Shown here piece by piece: positions 1 through 9,641 of a DNA stretch of 64,000 bases. The DNA is from Cyclobacterium sp. SYSU L10401 (GTDB lineage Bacteria > Bacteroidota > Bacteroidia > Cytophagales > Cyclobacteriaceae): assembly GCF_010993705.1 (NCBI RefSeq), contig NZ_WOFO01000001.1, forward strand, positions 1,144,132 through 1,208,131, given 5' to 3'. Below the pieces are notes generated by a model that was given only the letters and a program-made list of their open reading frames with translations, was not told where the DNA came from and made no database searches. How positions within the stretch are numbered: the first letter of the stretch is position 1; each line of letters opens with the position of its first letter. The translations under genes and the position numbers were made by a program.

Positions 1-178
1 AAGCAAAGGAACCCGCCAATGATTTCGCTTTGCCTGAACTTATATCATACAGACCGGCAACCGGGAATTTTGCCATGGCGTAGGCAGGGAGATGGGCATC
101 ACGTACAATGCCGCCTGCTCCTATGATGACAATCGGAAGCGGTTTCTCAGGAATTACCGGGCTTTGGTTAAAATGCAT
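1..178 (-). CDS. Gfo/Idh/MocA family oxidoreductase, N-terminal part
   Basis: The frame opens at an ATG (176-178 on the reverse strand) and runs off the left edge of the window, giving about 59 residues. The visible part reads as the start of a Rossmann fold: a hydrophobic strand, then GAGGIVRDAHLPAY, then a strand ending in GLYDIS. This is the dinucleotide-binding signature of Gfo/Idh/MocA sugar oxidoreductases, NAD(P)-dependent cytoplasmic enzymes acting on sugars, inositols or sugar acids. The gene starts 46 bp after the stop of the sodium symporter on the same strand, so the two are probably one operon in which the symporter imports the substrate. The catalytic domain lies outside the window, so the substrate cannot be named. 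Confidence 0.75.
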   Translation of the reverse strand, partial: MHFNQSPVIPEKPLPIVIIGAGGIVRDAHLPAYAMAKFPVAGLYDISSGKAKSLAGSFA

Positions 179-224
179 GTCTAAGAATGAATTAATTTTT
201 CAGGTATGCGATGTATTTTATTAT

Positions 225-1832
225 TTAATAGAAAGTCCAGTACAAAATCAGCATGGTCAGCAATAAAACCATACTCAGCCAATTGACAAGTGAGGAAGGG
301 CTGCTTACCTTCAGGTAAAACCCGGGGAAAATGACCTGGTCTTTTTTATCAAAATAGGAAATAGCTGCATAGAGCAAGGAAGAGAAAATGAAGAACAGAT
401 AGGTTTGCTTTAGCCAGTTGATACCCAGCCCCTCAGGACTGGATATGTAATTCGAAATCCCTCCGATGGGCAGGTACTTTTCCACAATAAAAACCGAAGC
501 AGCGAACAAACTGCCGATTAATAGCGTGTAGAACGCCGCATTTGCCGTCCCCCTGGAAGATAGTATTCCCAACAGGAAAACGGCTACGATCGACGGAGCA
601 AGTATGGAAAACATTTGGTTGATCAATTCAAATATAGTTCCCAAATTCCCCAGGAAAGGGGACCAAATCACGGCAGAAAGTAAAACCACCACCCCCGTCA
701 CTCTTCCGATAAAGATTTTTCTCCTGTCAGGTAGGTTGGGTTTTAGTTTATTGAATACGTCATAAACGATCAGTGTGGAGCAGCTATTGATAGCCGCAGC
801 CACACTGCTCATAACTGCAGCCAGCAGGGCCGCCACCATGAGCCCTTTCAGTCCGATCGGCATTAATTGGGTTATCATTACCGGCAGGACACTTTTGGTG
901 TCATTCCCTATTTCTTGCCGAAACAAAGCAAAAGCTAGAATCCCTGGAATAACCATGATGAATACTGGGAGGATTTTTAGGAATCCGGCAAATAAAGCGC
1001 CTAGCTTGGCCTGCTTTTCCGAACGGGCACCCAAGACGCGCTGCACAATGGTCTGATCCGTACACCAATACCAGATGCCCAAAATCAGGTGCCCAAACAG
1101 CATGTCGGTAAAAGAAAACCCCGTTTTGGCCGTATCAAAACTTACAATTTTCAAGCGATCAGGATCTACGGCTCCTTTGAGTTCCTCATAGGAAGTAATG
1201 CCGATTTCCGGCAACCGGTAGATGGCCAGTAGGGTAATGGTAAATGAACCGGCAATTAAAATGACCGTCTGAACCGCTTCCGTAATCACCACGGAAGTCA
1301 ATCCTCCAACAATCGTATATATCCCCGTCGCCAGGGCAATGACCAGGATGGAAACCGGAATGCTTAGTCCGGATACATTTTCAAATACGACGGCTCCGGC
1401 ATATAAACTTACCCCAATGTGCATAAAAAGCGCCGCCAGGATGCTGAATATGGCCAATACCACCCGGGATCGGGAATCATAGCGTTTTTCCAGAAACTGG
1501 GGCAGGGTGGTGATTTTGGTGCGCAGGTAAAAGGGAATGAATACAAAGGCAAGGATGAGGAGTTCAATTCCGGAGAACCACTCAAAATTTCCCCAAAGGA
1601 TGCCATCCGTAAACCCGGATTCGGCCAGACCTACCAGGTGTACGGTAGAAATGTTCGAGGCAAAGAGGGAGGCACCGATAACGGCCCATGACAATGACTT
1701 GCCTGCCAAAAAATAGCCCTCGCTCGTTTGTTTCTTTTTCCGAACGGAAAAAAGCCCAATACCGACGATGCCTAGCAGGTAGCCTACGATGATCAAAAGA
1801 TCTACTAATTCCATTGAATTCATAGCATACAA
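225..1832 (-). CDS. Sodium:solute symporter (SSS/SLC5 family)
   Basis: A 535-residue, strongly hydrophobic protein with about 13-14 predicted membrane segments, the usual size for the SSS family. The N-terminal half has the family pattern: a first helix, then SEGYFLAGKSLSW, then SLFASNISTVHLVGLAESG. The sequence WYWCTDQTIVQRVLGARS is also typical of SLC5-like carriers. The role is Na+-driven uptake of a small organic solute across the inner membrane. ATG codons at 1832, 1823 and 1814 are all possible starts; no clear ribosome binding site decides between them. A Gfo/Idh/MocA oxidoreductase follows 46 bp downstream, which favours a sugar, sugar acid or polyol as substrate. The exact substrate is not visible. 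Confidence 0.9.
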   Translation of the reverse strand: MYAMNSMELVDLLIIVGYLLGIVGIGLFSVRKKKQTSEGYFLAGKSLSWAVIGASLFASNISTVHLVGLAESGFTDGILWGNFEWFSGIELLILAFVFIPFYLRTKITTLPQFLEKRYDSRSRVVLAIFSILAALFMHIGVSLYAGAVVFENVSGLSIPVSILVIALATGIYTIVGGLTSVVITEAVQTVILIAGSFTITLLAIYRLPEIGITSYEELKGAVDPDRLKIVSFDTAKTGFSFTDMLFGHLILGIWYWCTDQTIVQRVLGARSEKQAKLGALFAGFLKILPVFIMVIPGILAFALFRQEIGNDTKSVLPVMITQLMPIGLKGLMVAALLAAVMSSVAAAINSCSTLIVYDVFNKLKPNLPDRRKIFIGRVTGVVVLLSAVIWSPFLGNLGTIFELINQMFSILAPSIVAVFLLGILSSRGTANAAFYTLLIGSLFAASVFIVEKYLPIGGISNYISSPEGLGINWLKQTYLFFIFSSLLYAAISYFDKKDQVIFPGFYLKVSSPSSLVNWLSMVLLLTMLILYWTFY

Positions 1833-2185
1833 TTTGTTCCACGGAGCAACCTAACCTGAATAGAAAGCCGGTTGGTGAATTTATCTTCTGAGCTCCCGAT
1901 CTGGTAAATAAGACCTATCTTTCCAAAGGCCATTCGGATGCATACCTGCATTTTTTTAAAAACTAATCCGGCCAAAAATATACAATCTAGGGCAAAAGAC
2001 CTAAATATATTTTTAGAATTCTTGTGTGGTGATGCTCCTCCATGTGAAAGTGTGTTGAAATAAGTGTGCGGGATTGAAATGGAATTTGAGGGTAGTCTGG
2101 CTCAGTATCTGGTTAATTCCGGCCATTTCCAATTGCAAATTGAAAATAATAGAAGGGTGTAGTTGCAAACTATACCCAGCTGGGG
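1833..2185. other. Intergenic region upstream of the symporter
   Basis: About 350 bp with no convincing coding frame, lying between the symporter start and the Uma2 gene stop, both on the minus strand. It must hold the symporter promoter. A TATTTTTG box that fits the Bacteroidota -7 consensus TAnnTTTG lies on the minus strand near 1978, but no TTTG element at the proper spacing was found, so it is only a suggestion. Confidence 0.4.
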
Positions 2186-2800
2186 TTATTTGTCCTCCGA
2201 ACTTTCGAACAAGTCCGAAATATTTAATTTAAAACCTGTAATTACCTGAGAATGGACCAGATCTCCATGGGTGAGTAAGCGGGTGGGCTGATAGGCACCA
2301 TTAATTAACCGGTACACCAATAAGGTCTGTTCATCCGGGTGAATGATCCAGTATTCTTTAACCCCGCTTTTTTCGTAAACGTCATATTTTTGCTTGAGCT
2401 CCTTTTGGTTATTGCCAGGAGAAAGGATTTCCACCACCAGATCCGGTGCACCCAAGCAACCCCTGTCGTCCAATTTGCTGCGGTCGCAAACCACGCAGAT
2501 ATCCGGTTGTACCACGGTATCAATTTTTTCAGGCAAGTTGGAGTCCTTAGGAAAACGAACATCAAATGGGGCAATAAACACCTTGCAGGGATGTTGATCC
2601 AGATGGTCAGCAAATATTCTGGCCATTTCCAGCAAAATTTCCTGATGGATCCTTCGGGGTGCAGCAGCTGCCCGCAAAACTTTGCCCTTGATCAATTCCA
2701 CCATTTCATCCATCTGCCATTGGAGATAGTCCAAATAGGTATAATGGCCATAAGAAGTGAATGGCTCTTCCGATTGGTTTGGTTTTTCCTTGGAATCCAT
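2186..2800 (-). CDS. Uma2 family protein (DUF820, PD-(D/E)XK nuclease fold)
   Basis: A 204-residue protein with the Uma2/DUF820 layout: an N-terminal YTYLDYLQW segment, then LIKGKVLRAAAAPRRIHQEI, VVQPDICVVCD, GAPDLVVEILSPGN and KYDVYEKSGVKEYWIIHPD. The conserved D of PDI, the D and E of DLVVEILSP and the downstream K/Y residues make up the restriction-endonuclease-like active site. The biological role of the family is unresolved; nuclease activity is inferred from the fold. It stands alone on the minus strand, with a palindromic repeat about 110 bp upstream of its start. Full length for the family. Confidence 0.85.
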   Translation of the reverse strand: MDSKEKPNQSEEPFTSYGHYTYLDYLQWQMDEMVELIKGKVLRAAAAPRRIHQEILLEMARIFADHLDQHPCKVFIAPFDVRFPKDSNLPEKIDTVVQPDICVVCDRSKLDDRGCLGAPDLVVEILSPGNNQKELKQKYDVYEKSGVKEYWIIHPDEQTLLVYRLINGAYQPTRLLTHGDLVHSQVITGFKLNISDLFESSEDK

Positions 2801-2908
2801 ACCAGGAATTTACAAATAATATTTCAGAATTACAGGTTGATAGGCAGGTGATTCATGGAAAAATACACAGTTAAATTCATGTGCTGGTGATGTGTTGATG
2901 CCTGCGGT

Positions 2909-2927
2909 CCCTGAGCTTGTCGAAGGG
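2909..2927. repeat. Short palindromic repeat, CTGAGCnTGTCGAAG family
   Basis: The 19-bp sequence CCCTGAGCTTGTCGAAGGG is symmetric at its ends and shares the CTGAGC-TGTCGAAG core with inserts in hsdM (55947-55961) and hsdR (near 60182). This family is a common dispersed intergenic repeat in Bacteroidota. Here it sits in its expected setting between genes. Confidence 0.6.
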
Positions 2928-3006
2928 AGCGGGGTCGGGCTTAGGCACGCTCAGCCTGAAAAGGCATGATGCGGTGATATGTTGATTTGGAGATGTGGTC
3001 ATGCCT

Positions 3007-4215
3007 TTAGTATAAAAAGCCAAACAGCCATAAGGGAATTTTGTTGCCAAAACCAACTTCTATACCATCAGCTGCGACGTAATTCGCCTTATTTTCAGAT
3101 GGATTGATTTTTTTGTCTTTCCCTCCAATTTCAAAAAGGTTGCTTTGATTTACTAGAAAATCTGATGTTTCCGGGTAATTGACTGTATGGATATAAGATA
3201 GCTGATTCAGAAAAAATGTTTCTCTAAGGTTACCCAAATCCACATTTTTCCCCAAGGCAAAAGAAAGATTGGTGTTTTCCAGGAACAGTTTTTCAGGTTT
3301 TTGCAACAGGGAGACTCCTTCCGTTTCCCTGTAAATACTTTTGGTCAGCCGGCTTTCTTCCAGGTAGTGGAGATAGGCAAGTAAGGTTTGCCGGTTGATA
3401 CCTATTTTTCGGCTCAGTTTACTGACATTGGGAACAAATGGAACCGCATCTGCGATAATTGATAGCAACTGTTTTATTTTGCTGGCATAGGCGATGTCCA
3501 CTTTGCGCATCAAGGGGAGTTCTATTTCAATAATCAAATTAATGATGGCAAGAACCTGTACCCCATAGAGATCTTTGAAGTCCTTAAAAAAAGGATAATA
3601 CCCAGTTTTGAGGTATTCGGGGAAATATTTCAATGGTCGTACCGATTGAGAAATATCACTGGCATATTCCACGTGTTCCTGTAAAATAGTTTCCAGGGTA
3701 ATTACTGGAAGATTTTTGCCTGTGACCAAATTCAGGTATTCCCTAAACGATAATCCCTGAATCTCATATACCAATGCCCTTCTGCTTAAATCTGCCCTTG
3801 CATTGAGAATTTCCAACAGGGAAGACCCTGTGAATACCACTTTTAATTCCGGGTAAAAATCATAAATATTTTTGATCTCAACAGACCAATTGGAGTACTT
3901 GTGCACCTCGTCTATAAAAAGGATTTTCCCTCCTGCCTTGGCAAACCCATCCACCAAATCACTTAGGGTATGGTTGGAAAACCATATATGGTCCAAACTC
4001 ACATAAAGGATTTCAGTACTTCGGGGGTATTTTTTTTTAATCCTCTGGAGCAATAGAGTGGTTTTACCTGTTCCCCTGGCACCGATAATGCCGATCAATC
4101 GGTTATCCCAATCGATCTGATAATAGATACTACGTGTGAAAGTGCTTTTTAGGGTAGCAATTAATTTGATCTGCAATTCAACGAGTGTTTCCATTTTGTT
4201 TGTTATAGTAAACAA
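3007..4215 (-). CDS. AAA+ ATPase of the AAA_14/DUF4143 family
   Basis: A 402-residue cytoplasmic protein. GARGTGKTTLLLQ near residues 44-56 is the Walker A motif, and KILFIDEVHKYSNW is Walker B. VFTGSSLLEI is the sensor I-like segment, and RRALVYEIQGLSFREYL is the hallmark of the AAA_14 domain. The C-terminal part (about residues 260-390) corresponds to DUF4143, which usually carries a nuclease-like fold. These proteins are abundant, often single-gene, and of unknown cellular role; ties to mobile DNA are commonly suggested. The start at 4215 is preceded by an AT-rich region suited to a promoter. It shows no operon partner. Family assignment is firm, function is not. Confidence 0.85.
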   Translation of the reverse strand: MFTITNKMETLVELQIKLIATLKSTFTRSIYYQIDWDNRLIGIIGARGTGKTTLLLQRIKKKYPRSTEILYVSLDHIWFSNHTLSDLVDGFAKAGGKILFIDEVHKYSNWSVEIKNIYDFYPELKVVFTGSSLLEILNARADLSRRALVYEIQGLSFREYLNLVTGKNLPVITLETILQEHVEYASDISQSVRPLKYFPEYLKTGYYPFFKDFKDLYGVQVLAIINLIIEIELPLMRKVDIAYASKIKQLLSIIADAVPFVPNVSKLSRKIGINRQTLLAYLHYLEESRLTKSIYRETEGVSLLQKPEKLFLENTNLSFALGKNVDLGNLRETFFLNQLSYIHTVNYPETSDFLVNQSNLFEIGGKDKKINPSENKANYVAADGIEVGFGNKIPLWLFGFLY

Positions 4216-4487
4216 TAATACTTAAAAATGGTGGTTATAACAAACAAAAATGAATAAAATTATAGTGTGTATAATAAACATTTTTTTAAAAAATAAATGA
4301 TTGGGTAAGCTATTATGTTATTTTTAAGTTGTAAGAAATAAATTTAAAGGTCGGTTTAAAGTTACCAAACCCTAAAATTCAGTGTAAAAACCCAATAATT
4401 TGTTTATTTTTATCAGGTATAATTTTGATTAAAACTACTGGAAATGAGTATATATAAAGCCAAATAAGCTTTGACGAGCCATTGAGA

Positions 4488-4949
4488 ATGAAAAATAACG
4501 AGAAGCATTTTCGGTTACCAAGAAAAGTCAAAAAATCACTAAAAGGGAACCTTTGGTTGTATCCGGCCGATGAGAGGGGAAATTCCTTGATGGCCATGCC
4601 AACCAAGTCTCAGGAGGATTATTTGGCACTAAAAAATGGAATAGTCAGAAATCTCATTGACCCTAAGGGAGCAAAAGCCAGGAAAAAGGCTTATAGAGAA
4701 AAGATGGATAAAGAAACCCTGGTTTCTGATGAAGAACTTAAAAGATACGTAAATGAAATCATCAGGGAAGATCTTAGAGCCTCATCATACCGCATTTTGG
4801 TAGCAGCAAAAAATCATCCGAAGGCAATTACTGCTTATTACAGTTTCGTTAATGCCTATCAAATGTTTGAAAAAGGAGAAGAGTCCTACGGAAATATTTG
4901 TTGCCTGGCCATAGACAGGGCAAAAGACCTTATGAAGAAAAAGAGGTAA
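4488..4949 (+). CDS. Hypothetical protein, basic and helical
   Basis: A 153-residue protein starting at ATG 4488; a TTG six bases earlier is also in frame but less likely. No family was recognised. The N-terminus is rich in lysine and arginine (FRLPRKVKKSLKG), the middle has a charged helical stretch around KKAYREKMDKETLVSDEEL, and the C-terminal third (ASSYRILVAAKNHPKAI onward) looks like a small helical bundle. No signal peptide or membrane segment. It lies alone between the divergent ATPase gene and a non-coding stretch. Codon pattern and length support a real gene, but no function can be assigned. Confidence 0.6.
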   Translation: MKNNEKHFRLPRKVKKSLKGNLWLYPADERGNSLMAMPTKSQEDYLALKNGIVRNLIDPKGAKARKKAYREKMDKETLVSDEELKRYVNEIIREDLRASSYRILVAAKNHPKAITAYYSFVNAYQMFEKGEESYGNICCLAIDRAKDLMKKKR

Positions 4950-5280
4950 TAGCCCTACAATACGGTTTTAAAGAAGGTCTTATAGTAGAAATTATTTTTA
5001 AATGGCAGTTGACAAGTTACCGTAAGAAAATTGGTGGCCTATTGCTATCTATCGAACTGAACAGGCTTCGAAATTCTTGCTTTCCTTCAATTTGGAAAAA
5101 TTATCAGTGCTTCAACCTGTGCATGACAAAATATTTGGTATTTTAGTCGGTGTAAATATAATCCCTGACCCAAGACAACCATCCCCTTTGGACCAATAGG
5201 GTGGGCTATGTGGATTTTGAGAAAACCACCGGCTGGTTGGCAGCAGATATTGCCATTGCCAGACAAAGAGAGTAGCAATA
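4950..5280 (+). other. Non-coding stretch with a gene tail fragment
   Basis: About 330 bp without a complete gene. The end, 5162-5275, is an open frame of 37 codons with no start codon. It contains PLWTNRVGYVDFEKTTGWLA and stops five bases before the next gene's ATG. It reads like the C-terminus of a secreted carbohydrate-locus enzyme whose body has been lost, but the family was not recognised. Confidence 0.4.
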
Positions 5281-6036
5281 ATGAAAAATCTAATGATGCG
5301 ACTTATACTATTTCTACCCTTGCTCCTCATCAACTTACCAAACAGCCTGGTCGCCCAGGAGTCTGGTTATGTCACCTTAAATGACTCCCTGGTATTGAAG
5401 CCTTCATTATTATTTTCGGAAGCATTTCATGACTTGAGCCATTGGATTGCCGAACAACAACCCGGAGGAAGGGTTGTTTTAAACAGGGGTAGATTGGAAA
5501 TCGAAGACAAAGCTGGCTGCACCGTCTGGTTCGATAAGCAGTTAAATCAACCTGTCATGATCGAGTTTACCGCTATTGTGATTGATGAAGGAGGGCCGCA
5601 GGACCGGGTGTCAGACTTAAACTGTTTTTGGTTGGCTACCGATCCCTGGCACACGGATTTTTTTGGGGATACGAACCCACCTAGAGCCGGTAAATTTAGT
5701 CAGTATGATAGCTTAAAACTCTACTATGTAGGGCTTGGCGGCCACAATAACACCAAGACGAGGTTTCGCAGATATACAGGAAATGGGCAAAAACCCTTAC
5801 TCCCGGCACACGATCTTTCAGATGAAGTATACCTGATCGTCCCTAATGTACCGAATCGAATTCGCATTATCGTGTACGATGGTACGATTCAATACTGGAG
5901 GAATGAACAACTGATTTTTAATGTATATGATGCGTCACCGTATGATTCCGGCTATTTTGCGTTTCGAACGGTGAATAATCACCTTATCATTGATGAATTT
6001 AACGTGTATGAGCTTTCAAAAATGGACGCTCATTAG
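5281..6036 (+). CDS. Secreted DUF6250-like concanavalin-fold protein
   Basis: A 251-residue protein with a clear Sec signal peptide (hydrophobic residues 6-20, cleavage likely after LVAQ). The mature part resembles the DUF6250 family: GRVVLNRGRLEIED, then CTVWFDKQLNQPVMIEFTA, DLNCFWLATDP, RFRRYTGNG and a C-terminal GYFAFRTVNNHLIIDEFNVY. This is a beta-sandwich of the laminin-G/concanavalin type that often accompanies polysaccharide-degrading enzymes in Bacteroidota. A role in binding or cleaving an extracellular polysaccharide is inferred from the fold and from two sulfatases, a lyase-like gene and a rhamnosidase downstream. No catalytic residues could be identified. Confidence 0.7.
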   Translation: MKNLMMRLILFLPLLLINLPNSLVAQESGYVTLNDSLVLKPSLLFSEAFHDLSHWIAEQQPGGRVVLNRGRLEIEDKAGCTVWFDKQLNQPVMIEFTAIVIDEGGPQDRVSDLNCFWLATDPWHTDFFGDTNPPRAGKFSQYDSLKLYYVGLGGHNNTKTRFRRYTGNGQKPLLPAHDLSDEVYLIVPNVPNRIRIIVYDGTIQYWRNEQLIFNVYDASPYDSGYFAFRTVNNHLIIDEFNVYELSKMDAH

Positions 6037-6115
6037 CGCCATAAAAAAGAAAGCGAAGTAGGTAGTACTAAAACTTTGAAAAAAAAGATCGAAAACAATC
6101 ATTTATATTGAAAAA

Positions 6116-7522
6116 ATGAAAGCATACATCACTGGGGCCTTCTTACTATTTGGCGTTTTCCTTATTTCCTGTTCGGAAAAGCAACAAGAAACAGTAAAAA
6201 GGCAACCCAATATCCTCTTTATCGCCGTGGACGATTTGCGGCCGGAGCTCAATTTTTATGGGGCAGGTCACATTCAATCCCCTCATCTGGATAAACTGGC
6301 TAGCCAAAGTCTGGTATTCAACCGGGCCTATTGCAATGTTCCGGTTTGCGGGGCATCCCGGGCCAGCTTGCTGACCGGAGCCAGGCCCACCCGCAGCAGA
6401 TTTATTGACTACAAAACCTTAAAGGATGTAGACTATCCGGAGGCTGAATCCCTGCCCATGCACTTTAAGAATAACGGGTACACTACCGTTTCTAATGGGA
6501 AAGTGTATCACCACGCAAAAGACGATTCCCTAGCCTGGGATGAAATATGGCATCCGGACGGAAGGTTTAACTACGCCACCGAGGAATATAGGGAGATACG
6601 GGCAAATACCTTTCGAGGCATGCCCATGGAAAATGCCGATGTGCCCGATTCTGCATACCGGGACGGTAAGTTGGCATTAAAAGCCATAGCTGACCTGAAC
6701 AAACTCAAGGAGGGAAACCAACCGTTCTTTCTGGCGCTGGGTTTTTACAAGCCCCACCTGCCTTTTGCCGCACCCAAAAAATACTGGGACCAATATCGCC
6801 GGGAGGAAATCGAGCTACCTGAAAATTACCGGCAACCGGAAACCACCCCCCGTAAGGCCTATCACAATTTTGGAGAACTTAGAAATTATGAAACCATACC
6901 CGAGGAAGGCCATTTGCCTGAAGAACTGGCAAAGGAGCTGATTCACGGTTATTATGCCTGTGTCAGCTATACGGATGCACAGATCGGCCTGGTATTGGAC
7001 GAATTGGAGCGACTGGGCCTGGCCGATAATACCATTGTAGTCCTCTGGGGGGATCATGGCTGGAATTTGGGGGACCACAAGCTCTGGTGCAAGCACGCCA
7101 ATTTCAATTCATCCCTTCAAGTGCCGATGACCATCAAAGTTCCTGGGAAAACCAATGGCCGTCATACCGATTTTATCACCGAGACCATAGACCTTTATCC
7201 CAGCCTTTGTGAGCTGGCAGGCATAGAGAAACCGGATCACCTGGAAGGAGACAGTTTTGTTTCGTTGATGGAAACCGGGACTCGGGAAAAAGACCATGCC
7301 GTTTCAAAATTCCATGATGGGGTTACACTGGTGAAGGGATCATTTCAGTATACCGAATGGACCGATGATCAGGGAGTGGCATACGAACGAATGCTGTTTG
7401 ACCATGCCTCCGATCCACTGCAGCTGGACAACCTGGCCGAAAAGGAGGAATACCAATCCAAAGTGGATGAATTGTCCAGGGAATTGAGGGAAAGATGGGG
7501 TGAAGGTTTTTTAACGAACTAG
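6116..7522 (+). CDS. Sulfatase lipoprotein, iduronate-2-sulfatase-like (S1 family)
   Basis: A 468-residue protein with a lipoprotein signal (FLISCSEKQ, Cys19). The type I sulfatase motif is C78-G-A-S-R82; Cys78 would be converted to formylglycine by an anaerobic or aerobic maturase. Asp39-Asp40 in [10 protein letters not shown] supply calcium ligands, and [15 protein letters not shown] holds the second metal-binding Asp/His pair. The [11 protein letters not shown] and [17 protein letters not shown] segments are typical of iduronate-2-sulfatase relatives (S1_7-like), which include enzymes acting on sulfated uronic-acid polymers such as ulvan. It is the first of a tight pair, with the lyase-like gene starting 10 bp downstream. 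The exact substrate is inferred from context only. Confidence 0.9.
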   Translation: MKAYITGAFLLFGVFLISCSEKQQETVKRQPNILFIAVDDLRPELNFYGAGHIQSPHLDKLASQSLVFNRAYCNVPVCGASRASLLTGARPTRSRFIDYKTLKDVDYPEAESLPMHFKNNGYTTVSNGKVYHHAKDDSLAWDEIWHPDGRFNYATEEYREIRANTFRGMPMENADVPDSAYRDGKLALKAIADLNKLKEGNQPFFLALGFYKPHLPFAAPKKYWDQYRREEIELPENYRQPETTPRKAYHNFGELRNYETIPEEGHLPEELAKELIHGYYACVSYTDAQIGLVLDELERLGLADNTIVVLWGDHGWNLGDHKLWCKHANFNSSLQVPMTIKVPGKTNGRHTDFITETIDLYPSLCELAGIEKPDHLEGDSFVSLMETGTREKDHAVSKFHDGVTLVKGSFQYTEWTDDQGVAYERMLFDHASDPLQLDNLAEKEEYQSKVDELSRELRERWGEGFLTN

Positions 7523-7532
7523 CGCGACACGG

Positions 7533-9366
7533 ATGGGCAGCAAAAACACGTATATCCTTTCGCTTTTGGTGTTTCTTAGTGGATGGCTTTCCGCCCAACA
7601 ACCTGAGCGTCCTTTTATCTGGGTACGTCCAGGTGAGAGATCGGCTATTCTGGAAAAAATCGAAAGGAAGGACTGGGCCCAAAAAATCTACATCGATTTT
7701 AAAAACCAATTGGACCGGGAGATCAAAGACCATCCAACCGATCCGGCACTTTTCCTTCAGGACTTGCCATTGGATTGGGAAAAGAAGCAACCGGATCAAT
7801 ACCCGCCTTTCCACCTGACCTACCATATTGAAAATGGAGATCACAAAAACCTGGACAATGCCACCGATGAAGAAATGGCCCATTCAAGGACTTTAATCCG
7901 GTACCTGCAATTGGGCGTCGATTGTGGCATGGCCTATTTCCTGACTGAGGAAGAAAAATACGCCCAATGCGCCACGGATATTCTATATTCATTTATAAAA
8001 GGCGTGCTCCGCTCAGAAGTCTCGGACTGGCAGGGAAGGGGAGGTTGGCTTTTCCCGGATGATGGTTTCCGTGAGATTAGGGAAATTGGCTACAAGGTAC
8101 CGTTGATTTATGATTTCATTGCAGCTTTTATTAAAAAGGGGGGGAAGGCCTTATGACCTGGTAAAAAAGGAAAAAACCGATTTCCCCATCAACGAGGCCC
8201 AGGCGGTTTTTCGTACTTATGCCGACATCACGATCAATTATGGGATGATTCGATCCAATCATCCCATTTTAGAGGCAACCAACCTGGTTTACAATGCACT
8301 GGCCATGGAGGATGAAAAGGAGCGTGAAAGATTACTTTCCTACTTCCTGACCAAAAGTACAGCACACCAGGATGCCTTGAATGAAATGGTCGCCATATAT
8401 AAGGAAAAGGGAGACCTTTGGCCCGAAACCTCCCAATACCTGAATGCTGCCGCCTCCATATTAACCAGACTGATGTTGGTGGTTAATAGATACGACCCTG
8501 GGTTGAGGCTGGGGGATAAGTACGCAAACCTTTTATTCTCCTTGCCGGCATTGGCTTACCAGGAGCGTACCCTGGCACTGATCAGAACCTCCGAAACTAC
8601 CGGATACTATGTGGATATTTTCCGTTCAAAATCCAAATTACCCGATCAATACCATGATTATTTGTACCACAATATTGGAGACAGGTTGGAAATCCTGAAC
8701 AGTGATGTTTGCTTGAAGCCAACCCCTGACAGGTACATGGCCAATGCCGGGTTGCCTTGGGTGCAGAATCAGGAATACCGCCATCCCGGCTGGCACTTCT
8801 TTGAGGATGTATATTCCACAGGTGACTACCAAAAGAATGTTCGGGCCAGGTTTATAGCCGAAAAATTTGAAAAACCGATTTACATGGATTTGCATCTTTC
8901 GGCTGGTGAAAGCCGGGAGTACAGCCAAGTACTCGCTCCACCTACCTTTGAAGCACCTGCGCCTTACGAAGATAAACCAACCCCTACTTTGGTTATCCGA
9001 AAGAAAGGCGAAGCCTGGACCCAGCCTTTTGTGGTGGTGTTCGAGCCATTTGACGGGAACAGTGATAATCATTCCATACGATCCGTTGAAAAACTGGAAC
9101 AGGATGGGATTTTTAAAGGATTACGGATTCGAAGCAAGGTGGCAGGTAATATACTGGTGCAATACATCATTGCACAGGACAAGGAAGATCATTTTGCCGA
9201 TAAAAACCTGGGGATCTATTTTAAAGGGTCATTTGCCGTGATCACCGAAAATGCCGATGAAAAGCTCCAAAATGTGTATATTGGTGACGGGGAGGAACTC
9301 AGGTATGGGGACATCAACGTTAAACCAGCATATTCCAAAAAATCATTGTACCAGGAATTCCGATGA
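7533..9366 (+). pseudogene. Heparinase II/III-like polysaccharide lyase, broken by a frameshift
   Basis: Two overlapping reading frames (7533-8156 and about 8110-9366) together code for one protein of about 610 residues. The first part has a signal peptide ending in LSAQQ, then an all-alpha region beginning FIWVRPGERSAILEKIERKD. The second holds the remaining alpha toroid and a beta-sandwich with TTGYYVDIFRSKSKLPDQYH and LYHNIGD, a pattern seen in heparinase II/III-like lyases. The break is at a run of five A and seven G (8133-8144): removing one G restores a continuous frame, KKGGRPYDLV. It could be a sequencing error, a recent mutation or a phase-variable tract. It lies 10 bp after a sulfatase, so the natural substrate is probably a sulfated uronic-acid polysaccharide. 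Confidence 0.75.
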
Positions 9367-9641
9367 AAAGAGGGTGTCAAAAGTTGGCGAAAAGAATGTT
9401 GAAACCTACAAACCGGACCCCTTGAGGAGTAGGATTAAAATATTCGTTGACCTTCCTGGGTAGGATGGAACGGGGTTTGAAGATGATGTATTAGAAGCAT
9501 TGGCTTCAAATAACATTCACATTGAAAGGTAAAAGTATTTGTAACCCACTGCGAAAGGTTGTTGAATAGGGTAGTGGTGATAATTAATTTGAGGCTTTAA
9601 TGGAATCCTAAGTCATTTGATTTAAATAAACCAAAAATATC

